The notes: a model not told the origin generated them from the sequence alone. DNA of 64,000 nucleotides from Diphasiastrum complanatum (GCA_029204225.1 CM055109.1:25968178-26032177); one strand, 5' to 3'; shown: positions 33,448-45,659, counted from the first letter of the stretch. Program-made: numbers and translations.

Positions 33448-34156
33448 CAACACCAATGCTTGCAGGAATGGTGCTGACGAAGGAAAATCGTTCAAGGACT
33501 GAAGCAGAGAGAGAATTGATGCAGCTCACACCTTACAAGAAGCTGATAGGATCGTTGATGTACCTTACAGACAATACATGCCCTAACATTGCCTATGCAG
33601 TGTTCAATTTTGGCTTGACACATTGAAAGATTGAAAAACAAATTTTGCAATATCTTCAATTAATAAGGATTATGGTTTGTGTTATTGTCATGATGCAGAT
33701 TTTCAGATGCTTTCCTACAGTGATGCTAGCTGGGCATCCCTCAAAGACAACTGTAAAAGTGTCTCAAGAGGATACACCATTGCGTTAGGAGAGGCAATTC
33801 TATGGGTCAGCAAGAAGCAGACCATTGTGGCTCAGTCATCCTACAAAGCAGAGTATGTTGTAGCAGCAAAGATGGCCAACGAGATAATTTGGCTCAAATA
33901 GTTCCTGGACAAATTGGGCAAAACAAGCAACGAACCTCTGGTTTTGCAGATGGACAACACATCTGTAATACATCTGACGAAAGACCCTATGTTTCACTCA
34001 AGGACGAAACACATTGCGATCAAGTACCACTTGATCAGAGATTTGATTGGGAAAAAGATGTTACAGACCACCTTCATTAGAACGAAAGACGTGGTTGCTG
34101 ACATTTTCACAAAGGCCCTGGACAAAGGTCTATTTGAGAGACAGACAAGAGAGAGC
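33448..34156 (+). pseudogene. pol: copia A RNase H tail
   Basis: The copia reading resumes with MLAGMVLTKENRS, then LTPYKKLIGSLMYLTDNTCP, the RT/RNase H boundary. Frameshifted RNase H follows (SYSDASWASLKDNCKSVSRG, VAQSSYKAEYVVAAK, MDNTSVIHLTKDPMFHSRTK, KDVVADIFTKALDKGLFERQ). The segment matching RMSQFCTNPG of copia C is missing near 33608. The purine-rich stretch 34141-34156 precedes the 3' LTR. Confidence 0.85.
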
Positions 34157-35065
34157 TGAAGAAACATGTTGCCCAAGCTTTGCTAGCTTTCAATTCTGAA
34201 CCTTTGACAAAAGACGACACGACATGAAAGCAATCGTGCCCCACGAACAACCAACAAGAAGAATCAGCCAAATGCCATGGGGTGTAGATATCTGATCTGA
34301 TATCATGACATCATCAAAAGTATTTAGATCGTGGCTAATCTGCCACTCTTGTAATTTGTGAATTAGTTGTAGATGTTTAATCTTTCTAATCTGTAAGTTA
34401 CAAGACGCGACACAAAATTGTTTGTGAACTATGTACTTTTTGATCTGATGCATAATGTAAGTCGAATGCTAGTAAGCAAGACAAGACATCAGAAGATGAA
34501 ATATACAAAATACGAATCCGCCTGCGTGCGAGATAATTTTGCATAGGATCTATAGATCCACAAGTCCGCTAGTAAGCGAGACTCGAATTCGTGAGAGAAC
34601 TATATTTCTCTCATGCCAACGCACTGCGTGGATCTGCATGCAGTGCTTGAAGAATCGGAAAAATCAATAGATAATTTTGTAGCTGTTGTGCACATTATTA
34701 TTCTAGATGATTGTATGATCTTGTATGTAGATTCGTCTTCTACTATTCATGTGTCTGATTTGCTTGTTCATTCTATTCCGCACTTTGGTTTGATCTTGTT
34801 GAATGTTGCATGCTTCCAGCATAAATCATTATCAGAGCTCGTTTAAGTTTCGCTTCACTTCACTTTGTTTCATTTTCGTTTAGTATTCGTCTCGTTTTGT
34901 TTGGTTGTGTTACAGAGCCTGCTTGATCCAACTCGAACAAAAATAATCCGAGTGTCGCGAAAAGTTTCGCAAATCGTTCGTGATTTAATTTTATTAGTTT
35001 ATCACCAGAGTTTTGACTAGAATTTTGCATTTTTCTAAGTGCATTTTTTTGCATATTTAGCATCA
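34157..35065 (+). repeat. 3' LTR of copia A
   Basis: It starts TGAAGAAACATG and ends TTTAGCATCA. It is colinear with the 5' LTR except for loss of about 315 bases at GAATGTTGCA/TGCTTCCAGC (about 34811) and a shortened CGACA run. Downstream G3 gag coding resumes at once. Confidence 0.85.
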
Positions 35066-36344
35066 GGGTACTCAATCACCTCCAATCAGAAAACTTTGGA
35101 GTAAATTCAAAAATATTTGCATTGATAGTTTTACAAGATTCTATGTGAAATCCTTTGAATCGCTCAAACAAACTGGTTCTATTCAACAATTCTTGACATT
35201 GGTTCAAAAGACAAAATTCGAGTATAGAAAATGTTTGGACTACTATGTTTATTTTCTTCAAGTGCGTATCAAAAATGTGTTTCAACGACATTCTTCCAAA
35301 TCCATTCATGCCACTAGTTTTATGGAGTTACGCAATATGATGGATTGTGCACTTGCCTTGGAGCACTTATCTACAAAGCAACACTGCTTAACAAAAATCT
35401 TATTGTTACAACCAATGACTGTCTGAACACGTTAGTCCTACCTTTGATGGAAGCATTCACTCCATTAATGTACACAATTGGCTAGAAGACTTGGATTATA
35501 TCTTCTACTATAGTGGATGTATTGGTGCAATAGTATGGTCTTCATTGCTTTATTGGGTTTCCAAGGACATGTTCAGTCATGGTGGAATATCATTCACAAC
35601 TTTCTTCCTGAGAATTGGTTAAATTTCAAAATAGTTTGTAGACAGGTCTTCAATCGATCCGACTTCATCCAATGGTGTTCTTTGAACCAGATAACTACAA
35701 TTGCTGAGTACAATCGAGAATTCCAACAAATGGTCCCAATATTTGATTATGGAGAAGTATATCTTGTACAATGCTATATATATGGCTAACAACCACAATA
35801 TCGGAGCATTGTAGAAAACAATCTACAAACTACTTCTCTCCAACCTGGGTTTTGATTAAGGGAAACTATGAAATATGCTTAAAATTATGAGCAACAAGAA
35901 CAAAGGCTTAAGCTAGAAGTTGAAAGGAAAGAAGAACAATCCAACTGGTTTGAGAAAATGAAGATGCGGATTCAAAAAGTGAGTGTATACACTAAAGTAT
36001 CAGTGGATCGACAACCGCATGTGCATGAAACGGAAGAAACTTCTGAAGACAAAGATGATCCCAGCAATGAGTCTAATGAGCAAAGTGACAACGACGAAGC
36101 GGATGAGCGAAGCGATGACAATGAGTTAGATGAGCAAAGCAACAATGAGATTCAAGTCCCAGATCCAAATACAATTGCAGGCAACAAAAGTCCAATTCAA
36201 GATTCGAATCAAGTTGCAACAACAGATGGTGAAAATCAAGATTCAGATGAAAGTCAAGATTTAGACCAGGATGTGACAATAATTGAACATCCTTTCGAGT
36301 TTCATTTCGACCATCAAAGTCTTGAATTTAGTGACGCATTGTAA
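35066..36344 (+). pseudogene. gag: G3 gag, right part, with a second tandem capsid-like domain
   Basis: Directly after the LTR the frame reads RKLWSKFKN, then VKSFESLKQTGSIQQFLTLV and MELRNMMDCALALE (to about 35425), which completes the gag domain begun at 19068. A new domain then starts: SPTFDGSIHSINVHNWLEDL, FQGHVQSWWNIIHNFLPENW, LNQITTIAEYNREFQQMV. An acidic Ser/Asn/Asp/Gln-rich tail with DEQS/DNE repeats follows, to the stop at 36344. Stops occur at about 35423, 35788, 35857 and 35878. No zinc knuckle is visible. Confidence 0.65.
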
Positions 36345-36601
36345 CCTAAATTGTTATGGAAGATTTATAAGTAGAATTTTCTTTGTGACCGATGTTCGAG
36401 GATGGAAAAGTTAGTCAAATCTATTTCTTGTTTGTAGAAGTCACTAGTAAGATGGGATCTACTAGAGCATACCTTCCAGAAGCTAGTGAGAGATTGAATT
36501 CTACAAATTATGTTATTTGGAAAGTGCACAGGAGTTAGCTAGATACAAGAAGAGATCTAGGCTTGCACTTCATTATGTGAAGATGAATGCGAGCAATGAT
36601 T
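36345..36601 (+). other. short spacer with a copia gag start scrap
   Basis: MGSTRAYLPEASERLNSTNY followed by VIWKV at about 36453-36540 resembles the copia gag start pattern (L-x-G-x-NY-x-x-W). Nothing more of that element is present before the copia B LTR. Confidence 0.45.
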
Positions 36602-37473
36602 TGTTGGGACTTTAGGCTTTTTTACGGGAATTAAATGTCGCAAGGCCTAATAGTCAAGTTAGCAAATAAAAAGGGTTCCTCCCAAATTTTAAATTGTAAC
36701 TAATAAGGGATGCAAAAATTGGCCAATAGGATGTCAAAAATGGTGAACTCCTACAACTTTGTCGCAACGCAAAAACAAAGCGAAGGTTGAATGGCAAACA
36801 ATTCGCGAATGTCAACGGATCTCAAAAACCCTAAGACACGAAGCGAAGTGAAACTCAAAGGTCGAATGATTTGCGAAAGTCAAACATGCCTCCAGGACCA
36901 GAAAGACAAAGACACGACACGAAACGGAAGAAACAAAAGAAAATCTTTCGCACTGCCAGCTGGTAGCTCAACGGACGTGGAGTCTGAAACTTCACGCCCA
37001 GCTGAAACGACTAGCAATAACGGAAAGTAACTGATTAGTTGATTAGCATTAACTACTCTTGTAATTCTTTGTTTAGCTATCTTGTAAACTCCACACAGTG
37101 GAGATATAAACTATTTTTTTGGATCAAAATATATTTAGTGAGACACAAAGAGTGTGCGAGAGTAGAGCAGAAAAGAAAAAGCATAGAAACGAAACAGTTG
37201 TGTATGAAAGTTTGCCAACGAGTAGAACACAACGAAAGAGCAGAGCGTCAGGCCGCCAATGAGTGAGACACTGACTATCTCGCTCTTAAAATTAAACTGA
37301 TAATTTGATTGCTCTATTTCGTGTATCTCCTTGTCTTTCGTTGTCTTGATTGCTAGAATAAAATCTTTTTTGTGATCTGTAGTCGCGTGTCTAGGTTCTT
37401 GTGAGCTTCCACACAAAAGAAAATTCAAAGAAACAAAATCGTTTGCAACAATGAAACAAAAGCATTCGCGACA
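36602..37473 (+). repeat. 5' LTR of copia B
   Basis: It begins TGTTGGGACTTTAGG and ends ATTCGCGACA, 872 bp, directly followed by the primer site. TATAAA at 37105-37110 and AATAAA at 37357-37362 are plausible promoter and polyadenylation signals. No second copy exists in the window, so the start rests on the TG terminus and the length. Confidence 0.75.
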
Positions 37474-37486
37474 TGGTATCAGAGGC
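37474..37486 (+). promoter_or_regulatory. primer-binding site of copia B
   Basis: TGGTATCAGAGGC starts directly after the LTR CA end and matches the initiator tRNA-Met 3' end complement at 12 of 13 bases (family TGGTATCAGAGC). Confidence 0.85.
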
Positions 37487-37558
37487 TACAGGTTGTCACT
37501 ACTGATATCTAAGCAGTGATTTTCTAGACAGCACAATATGGCTACAACGATCTAGGCA

Positions 37559-38450
37559 ATGGTAGCAATCAGTCTGGATGGCACAAACTACAGGATATGG
37601 AAATTCAAAATCAAAACACTTCTGAAGGGCGAAGGCATCTGGTCGGTGACCGAACTCTCAGAGGTGCATCCTCCAGAGGGAGACCCAAGGAGAGCTGAAT
37701 GGATTAGAAAGGATGAGGGTGCAATGGCGATCATCATTTTGTCCATTAACGAAGATCTACTCATGCAGATTGAAGACTACGAAAGCAGCCATGCAACATG
37801 GGAAAGATTAAAATAGAAGTATGAAGTGCGGACTGCAACTTTAGTGATGCATCTTCACAATCAACTACAATCCATACGATGGGATGACAACCAATTAGAC
37901 CAACACGTTGAGAAGATCAGAACGATCTTCACTCAACTCGCTGCATCAGGACAGGAGCACCAGGTTCCAGCACCACAACAGCTGATGTACTTCATGAAGT
38001 CTCTAACTACATCCTATCAGCCATTGAGAATGCTCATATTGAGTCTACCAGATATGACATGCGACAAAGCAGTCAGTCTTGTCGCTGATGAGAGACTGAT
38101 GAGGGACAAAGGAGAAGGAAGCAGAAGGCCCTCTTCATGAAAGAAAGGAAGAAAAACAAGAACAAATCTAGATTTGACAAGACGAAATCCTCGAATCAAC
38201 AATTCTCTTTTTATGATCACTGTCACAAACCAGGCCATACAACCAGCAAATAGTGGTTCAATCCAGCAATACCTTGCATGCACTGTAAGAAGAAGAGGCA
38301 CTGTGCATACGATTGCAGATTCAACCCAAAAAGAAACAACAAGGCCGAGAAAGAAAATGTTGCAGAGTCATCCAAGGATGCAGATAGAGGTGATGAAGCC
38401 TTCACAATACTTGATGAAGCTTCAACAAGCTACATTGAACAAGACTATGA
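37559..38450 (+). pseudogene. gag: copia B gag
   Basis: LDGTNYRIWKFKIKTLLKGE is the copia gag opening. LMQIEDYESSHATWERLK and VMHLHNQLQSIRWDDNQLDQ form the UBN2-type core, ending with KAVSLVADERLMRDKGEG. Two knuckle positions follow: a degenerate YDHCHKPGHTTSK (about 38212-38250) and an intact CMHCKKKRHCAYDC (about 38275-38320). Single stops at 37814-37816, 38138-38140 and 38252-38254 interrupt otherwise clean coding. Confidence 0.85.
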
Positions 38451-41315
38451 TGTAGTCATTGATTTAGGAGCAACATCACACATCACCTGCAACAAGAAAA
38501 TCTTGATTGACTTCAGAGAACTCGAAAATAACAAAGCAGTGATTCTAGGTGATGGGAGCAGACAGATGTCAAAGGCATTGAGACTCTACAGCTGCGAACA
38601 CTATCAGGTCAAGCAGAGCTGCCAGGAGAACTCTACATGCCTTCACTGAGAAAAGATCGGCTATCAGTCTCCAAGATGGCAGATCTTGGAATTCGAGTTT
38701 TGTTCAATGGCAATACACGTCGCACGATCGAGAAAAATACAAACAAGTTGCTGACGGTTGGATGCAGAGAAGGAAATCTCTACCAAGCCAAGATAATCAG
38801 CAACTCTAATAGCATATTAAATACATCAGAGAACGAAGATCAGCTCTAGCACATAAAAATGTATCATCTGAACATAAGGAGCCTGTATGACGTGTAAGAA
38901 AGACATAGTCACAGGTCTAAAGATATCAAGACCCAATACTGAGTTCTACGAAGCCTATCAGAAAGGCAAACAACATCAGAATCCATTCACACATGAGGGA
39001 AGAAGAGCCAAATAAGTTCTTGAGTCCGTCCACTCAGATGTCTGTGGACCAATGAAAATGGATTCGCTCTCAAGATCGAGGAATTTCTTTACGTTCATAG
39101 ATGACACAGCCGGATGACTACGATCTACTAACTAAAGAAGAAATCTGAAGTGTTTGACTCCTTCAAGAAGTTTGTGGCATTTGCAGAGCGACACACCTCA
39201 AAGAAGATACTGATCATCAAATCTAACAATGGAGGTGAGTACAAGAGCAAAGAGTTTTCAAAATTCTGCCAAGAACAAGGGATCTCACTCCTGCGTACAC
39301 ACCAGAATATAATGGTGTCGCGGAAAGAAGAAACAGGATGCTAGTTGAAGGATCCAGATACTGTATGATGGCACAGTCTCAGTTGCCAAGTCAATTCTAG
39401 GCTGAGGCAATAGCTGCAGTTGTACACCTGCAAAATAGATCAACAACGACAGCGTTAAAAAATATGACACCGTATGAGATGTGGACAGGTAGAAAGCCTG
39501 ATCTGTCATACATACGTGTGTTTGGATGTGCAGCATACAAGCACATTCCAAAAGAAAAGAGAAGCAAGCTCGATGATAAATCAGAGCAAACGATCATGGT
39601 CAGGTACTCGAACGGAACACAAGTGTACAGGCTCTACAACCCAACCATGAAAAATGTTGTTTTGAGTAGTGATGTGAAGTTTGATAGGTCCACATTTCCT
39701 GGACTAAAAGATGAAAGAGGCCATGAGATCTTCACACTGTTGCCAATTCAAGAGGGAGATCGAAGATAGACATCAAATCAGAATGTTGAGCCACAGACTC
39801 CAGAGCAGCAGGAAGCAGAAGATCAACTCCACGAACAAGTAACATTCGAGCAGCAACAAAACAAACCTAGAAGGTCAACAAGACAAAGATGACCTCCAGA
39901 CCGTTACGTTGACAATCTTCAGTGGAGCGAAGACATGCAATTCGAGTACTGCAGCTTCACTGAAGAGCCAACAACATATCAAGAAGCTATTCAGAGTCCA
40001 AAGGGAGAATTCTGAAAGCAGGCAATGTCAGAGGAGATCAAGTTGATGAGGCGAAACAAGGCATGGACACTAGAGCCACTTCCAAAAAATAGAAAAATTG
40101 TTGATTAAAAGTGGGTGTACAAGAAGAAAATGAAATCAGATGGCACCGTTGGCCATTACAAGGCAAAGCTTGTCACGAAGGGCTACACACAAAGATATGG
40201 TGTTGATTATTTCGACACATATTTGTCGATGGTCAAGATGACAAGCATATGACTACTCCTTGCATATGCCACACAACACAATCTAGAAATTCACCAGATT
40301 GATGTGAAAACAGCCTTTCTCCACGGAGATCTAGAGGAAGAAATCTTCATGAAGCAGCCTGAAGGATTTGAAGACCCCGACAATCAACAATATGTCTGTC
40401 GGTTGCAAAGATGCATTTATGGTCTAAAACAGACATCACGAACTTGGTACAAGAAGTTCGATAGTCTTCTGAAGTCTCTAGACTTCAATCCTACACAACC
40501 AGACTGTAATGTCTACATAAAAAGAGTAGAAAAAGATTTTGTGATACTGACTATTGTCGTGGATGATTCCCTTATGATAGGAAATTTCTTGACACTGATG
40601 AAAGACACGAAGAGTCAGATTTTTTAAAATTATGAAATTGTAGATCTAAGAGAAGCAGCAAAATGCCTCAGGCTGGAGATCAGAAGAGATCGAATAAATG
40701 GCGAAATGCACTTGAGTCAGTCTGAATATGCCAGAAAGGTACTCAAGCAGTATCACGTGATAGACTGCAAAGAAAAGGCCACACCAATGATAGCTGGAGC
40801 CAAGCTGCCAAAGCAGGATTGCCCACAAACAGAAGAAGAAGAACAGAAGATGGCATGTATACCCTACCAAAATCTAATCGATAGTCTAATGTACCTTACA
40901 ATATGTACCAGACCCAATCTGGCTTTCTCTGTTTACGCCTTAAGCCAATTCTCTTCCAATCCTGGCATTGCACATTGGAAAATCGCAAAACGAATCCTAC
41001 AATATCTGAAGGGGACCCAAAATATGGGATTAACCTACAAAGTAGAAAATGAAAGAAAAGGATTCGAGCTGCACCACTACAATGATGCAAGCTAGGCGAG
41101 CTGCAAAGATGACAGCAAGTCCATAACTGGAGGATTTACAATAGTGTGCGGATCTGCAATCAACTGGATATGCAAAAAGCAAATCTTGGTAGCTCAATCT
41201 TCTTGCAAAGCTGAATACATCGTAGCTTCAAAGGTGACAAACGAGGTAGTGTGCTTACATATGATGTTGGAGGCAATTGGGATACCACAAGGAGGACCAT
41301 GCACGATGATGATGG
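38451..41315 (+). pseudogene. pol: copia B pol: protease, integrase, RT, RNase H
   Basis: The protease site reads VIDLGATSHIT (family DSGAT-H). Integrase has VHSDVCGPM (Asp 39037-39039). The second catalytic position reads SNNGGEY, with AAC (39225-39227) where Asp is expected. NGVAERRNR follows in a shifted frame near 39310. RT shows WVYKKKMKSDG, IHQIDVKTAFLHGDLEEEIF, RCIYGLKQTSRTWYKK and VVDDS in place of YVDD (about 40557-40571). RNase H has FSSNPGIAHWKIAKRILQYL and VAQSSCKAEYIVASK and is cut near 41315. Confidence 0.87.
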
Positions 41316-41846
41316 ATTAAGGCATTGATGTAGGTCAAGTTCAATTATATAATAGTCATGAATGGGGTCTATAATATATGCCCCTTTTCTCAAGGTAAGC
41401 TCGACAACATCGGATCTAGCACCACCATAGTTAAAAATTTTGTGATGTCTTTGGCCCACATGGGGGTACGATCAACTTGGAAGAGTATTGCATTGGGTAG
41501 GTCATCATTGATGTTCTCATCACTCGATATTTTGGATAGATGATCAGCGACAAAATGTTGCAATCCCTTGCACACAACAATATGGAATCTGAATTCTTGT
41601 AGTAATAACAACCAACGTGTGATTCTACCTGTTGTGCAAGTTTTGTTCACGAGGTAAAGTAATGCTTGATGATCTGTGAAAAATACAAAGGGTTTGTCGA
41701 GCAGATAATGTCGAAACTTCTGGATGGCATAAATCATTATTAATGCTTTTCTCTCGGTTGTGGTGTAGTTTATATCCGCAGACATTAATTGCCTATAGTT
41801 AAGGAAATGAATTGGATAGTCCTTCTTGTACTCTCCTGGTTGAGTT
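41316..41846 (-). pseudogene. Ty3/gypsy G4 RNase H and linker (lower part)
   Basis: Minus strand: TQPGEYKKDYPIHF, then SADINYTTTERKALIMIYAI, FRHYLLDKPFVFFTDHQALL, WLLLLQEFRFHIVVCKG and ADHLSKISSDE are gypsy RNase H motifs. TTTERKAL corresponds to TTEREAL, and ADHLSK to the family ADALSR end. It continues the G4 RT at 47692-48304, from which it is separated by copia C. Integrase is not found below 41390. Confidence 0.85.
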
Positions 41847-42759
41847 TGATGCTAAAGCAAAACAAAATTTGGATGGAGTTCAGAACTGATCGCTGGTCAC
41901 TAGCAGTTGAATTGTTCCTACAGTCCTCTAGAATGTAGTCAGACACTATTGATCTACGTTAATAAATTGATGTAGCATTCAACAAGATTTCAACCAACGT
42001 GCGAAATCAAATGAACAAGAGTGAATCATACATACAAATAACAACAGACTAGTTTGCATTCAAGATCAGACATGAAAGAGTGACATGTGCTCAACAACTA
42101 CAAAATCATCCATTAGTTTTTTATATTCTTCAAGCAGTGCATGCGGATCCACGCAGTGCGTTGGGTGAGAGAAATATAGTTCTCCCACGAGTAATGTCTC
42201 GCTTACTAGCGAACTTGATGGATCTCTGTGGATCCTACTTATAGAAACTTGTCTCGCACGCAGACGGACTTCTATTCTGTATTTTTGTCTTGATTGTTAC
42301 TAGCATCAGACTACTTCATGTGTCATATATCAAGTATCATCGAGAGAGTATATAGTCGCTCTGTGTAACTTCTAGATTAGAGTAACTAAACACCTACAAC
42401 TAATCAAGAATTACAAGAGTGGCAGATCAGCCACGACCTAGAGTGTATCTGCTGACATCATGCTATCAGATCAGATATCTATACTTCTGGGTAATTGCGT
42501 GATCCTGCTGGTCCTTTTGGAGCGTGAGGGCAGAAAAGATGTCGCGACTATTTTTGTGTCGCATCGTTTGACTTTCTTGTCGTCTGACTTTCTCCTGGTG
42601 TATCGCAAAAGATTCTCTTTTGTGAATCTTTCTCATCGTTAGGATTTTCGCGAATATTTTCGCTTTGTGTCATTTGACTTTTGTGTTCATGAACATTTTT
42701 GTTAGACAGAGGGCTGAAAGCTAGCAAAGCTTTGGTAACAGAAACGTTTTGTTTCTTAA
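41847..42759 (-). repeat. 3' LTR of copia C
   Basis: In element orientation it begins TTAAGAAACAAAACG at 42759, corresponding to TGAAGAAACA of copia A with T for G, and ends GCTTTAGCATCA at 41847. It is preceded by the purine run GAGAGGGAGC. Confidence 0.87.
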
Positions 42760-45659
42760 GCTCCCTCTCAAAGCATGATAGCTTTATGACACCAAGGCTA
42801 CTCCTCTGACTCTCAAAAAGTCCTTTGTCCAGGGCTTTGGTGAGGATGTCAACAACCATGTCTTTTGTTCCGATGAAGGTGGTCTGCAACATCTTCATCA
42901 CAATTAGATCCCTGATCAAGTGGTACTTGATCGCGATGTGTTTTGTTCTTGAATGAAATACAAGATCTTTCGTCAGATGTATTGCAGATGTGTTATCCAT
43001 CTACAAGGCCAGAGGCTCGTTTCTTGTTTCATCCAATTTGTCTAAGAATTGCCTTAGCCAGATTATCTTGTTGGCCATTTTTGCTGTTACAACGTATTTT
43101 GTTTCCCAGGATGACTGACCCACAATAGTCTGTTTCTTGCTGACCCAGAGAACTGCTGCTCCTGACACAATGGTGCATCCTCCTGAGATGCTTTTACAAT
43201 CATCCTTGAGGGATGCCCAACTAGCATCACTGTAGAAAGCCTCTTGAAACTTGCATCACGACAATAACACAAGCCATAATCTCTCGTTAATTGAAAATAT
43301 TGCAAAATTCGTTTTGCAATCTTCCAATGTGTCAAGCCTGGATTCGTGCAGAATTGGCTCATCCTGAACACTGCATAAGCGATGTTAGGGCATGTGTTGT
43401 TTGCAAGGTACATCAGCGAACCTATCAGTTTCCTGTAAGGTGTGAGATGTATCTGTTCTCTTTCTTCCTTAGTCTTCAAACAATCATCGTTGGTCAGCAC
43501 CGTTCATGTGAGCATTGGAGTATTTTCTCCTTTGCAGTTCAGCATTCCAAAATCCTCTAGGATCTTTTGGATGTATCTGGACTTGTGAAGGTACAGCTTA
43601 TCTCCCTCACAGTCTCTTTCAGTTTGCAAGCCTAGATAACACATGGCTTCTCCCAGATCCACAATTTCAAAATGTTTCGAGATGCTTCCTTCACTTCAGC
43701 AATAAGTTGCTCACTCTTGCAAAGTATCAGAGTGTCGTCCACATATATAGCCACAATGATGATCTGTCCGTCTATAACTCTGACATACATATTGGAATCA
43801 GCCATCAGTGGCTTGAATCTTAATGATTTTAGGACTTGATCCTTCTTCTTGTACCATTGTCGAGCTGACTGTTTCAGACCATAGATACTTCTATGCATTC
43901 TGAACGCATAGTCCAGAAGTGAATTTTAGACGTATCTTGGGGGTTGATCCATGTAGATCTCTTCGTCTAACTTACCATGCAAGAAGGCTATCTTCTCATC
44001 CACGATTGGATCCTGAGGTCATAAGCAGCTGCATATGCAAATAACAGATGTAGGGATGAATGTTTGATAACATGGGAGAAGGTTTCAGAGTAGCCAATAT
44101 CATATCTATGAGAAAATCCCTTCGCTACCAGTCTTGCCTTGTATTTTGAGACATTCCCATCCGGTCCATACTTGAGCTTGAAAATCCATTTGCATTTGAT
44201 AGTCTTGAGCTTATGTGGTAATGGCTGCAACGTCTATACCTAATTCTTCCTCATGGATTCCATTTCTTCATTAATGGCTTGGATCTACTTGTCCTTCTCT
44301 AGACATTCAATCGCTTCCTCAAAAGTTTGTGGTTTGCCACTGAATGACCAGAACTCTTCTGATGTAGAAGCAGAGCTGCCTGGCACATATCTTGCTGGTG
44401 CTCTTCGTGGTCTTGTTAACCTTCTAGGAGATTCTCTTGGGACAACAATGCCTTTGCCTTTGTCTGCTCTGCTAGGACCGGAACCATCTTGGTTCACAGG
44501 AACTGTAGCAGTAGGCTGCCTCTCGAATCTTTCATCTTCAAATTTGTCACTCGAATGGGAAGCGCCTAAAAATCTTTGTTTTCGTGTTTGCCTTTAGCTC
44601 CCTCTGTCATTGGCAGCAGGTCATAGTATTGTCTCTCCAGAACTTCATAGTTGACAAGATCGTCATTGGCCATTGTCCTGCTCTCATCAAATCTGACATC
44701 TCTCACTGTTTTTACAGTGTTCGTGTCTGGCATGTAGATTGGGCTTTCTACCCCACCGTAACTCATGTGAGGGACACTAGACTTACTTGTTCTATTCTGG
44801 ATATATGCAGCTGTAGCTATTGCTTCAGCCCACGGTACCCTTGGAGCCTTTGAGTAGGCCATCATGCATCTGGCGGCTTCCATCAGGGTCATGTTCTTCT
44901 TCTCTGCAACACCATTTTCTGTAGTGTGTAGGCTGCAGTCCTTCTGTGAATGATGCCACGATCATTACAGAAGTCAGTGAAGCGATTCAACATGTATTCA
45001 CCACCTCGATCTGTCCTGATCTGTTTCACTTTGTTGTCTGTACATCTCTCAGCCCAATTCACGTATTCTGTGAATTTATCAAGTGCTTCAAAATTTATTC
45101 TGAATAAAGTACACTCTAGCAAATTTACTATAATCATCAATGAAGGTTATATAATATTTTGAGCCTCCTACTGAGATCACATTGAAAGGACCACAGATGT
45201 CAGAATGCACTAACTCCAAAATCTTGGTCGTTCTGTAGGAGTCTTTGACGAATGGAGTGCATGACATCTTACCCTTCAAACATGCATCATAGGTGGTTGA
45301 ACTGGTTGTATTTGAGATGCTGACCCCTGTTATTGCTCCATGATGGCTTGCTTGGTAAAGTGTCATTGAGTTCATGTGGCATAGTCTCTTGTGCCATAGA
45401 TTGTCTGGCGAGTCATCATGAGTCTGATGAAAATGATTTGCAGGTAGGGCACGAACAGAACGTCTTCGAGTCGTCTATCTCTACCATTGGTGTTGAGCCA
45501 CAGTGAACCAATACCGTTCACTTGATGTTTGGATCCATCTCCAAGAACTATGAATCTTGATGGATCAACACTTCTGAAATCTGACATTATTCATCTTGAT
45601 GTCACAAAGTGCGAGGTGGCTCCTGAATCTAGAATCACCTCATGCGTGTCAGATGTTGA
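42760..45659 (-). pseudogene. pol: copia C pol: protease, integrase, RT, RNase H
   Basis: The protease site is LDSGATSHFV (about 45650-45610), the intact copia form. The pre-integrase zinc region HMNSMTLYQ...YDACLKG has Tyr before the Cys pair. Integrase shows VHSDICGPF, RTDRGGEYML and NGVAEKKN, a complete DDE set across frames, then NRTSKSSVPHMSYGGVESPI. RT has KCKWIFKLKYGPDGNVSKYK, YGLKQSARQWYKKKDQVLKS and YVDDTLILC. RNase H gives LTPYRKLIGSLMYLANNTCP and MSQFCTNPGLTHWKIAKRIL, ending DILTKALDKGLFE. Several frameshifts remain, but this is the best preserved copia reading here. Confidence 0.9.

Larger units (their letters stand above)
19297..35065 (+). mobile_element. Ty1/copia retrotransposon A, with two nested insertions
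   Basis: It has a 5' LTR (19297-20571), a tRNA-iMet-type primer site (20573-20585), gag, integrase, RT and RNase H, a purine-rich tract (34141-34156) and a 3' LTR (34157-35065). Two foreign segments interrupt it: a chimera at 20857-23905 within gag and gypsy G2 at 26287-33447 at the RT/RNase H boundary. Without them it would be about 5.6 kb. The protease and zinc knuckles are deleted (near 24257). It sits in G3 gag. Copia C (41847-47691) is the same family. Confidence 0.88.
36602..41315 (+). mobile_element. Ty1/copia retrotransposon B (3' truncated)
   Basis: A clean 5' LTR, primer site, gag, protease, integrase, RT and RNase H are in copia order on the plus strand. The 3' end is lost: the reading ends in RNase H near 41315 next to minus-strand gypsy G4, with no 3' LTR. 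Fewer disruptions are seen than in copia A. Its motifs and LTR differ from copia A/C, so it is a separate family. Confidence 0.9.
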
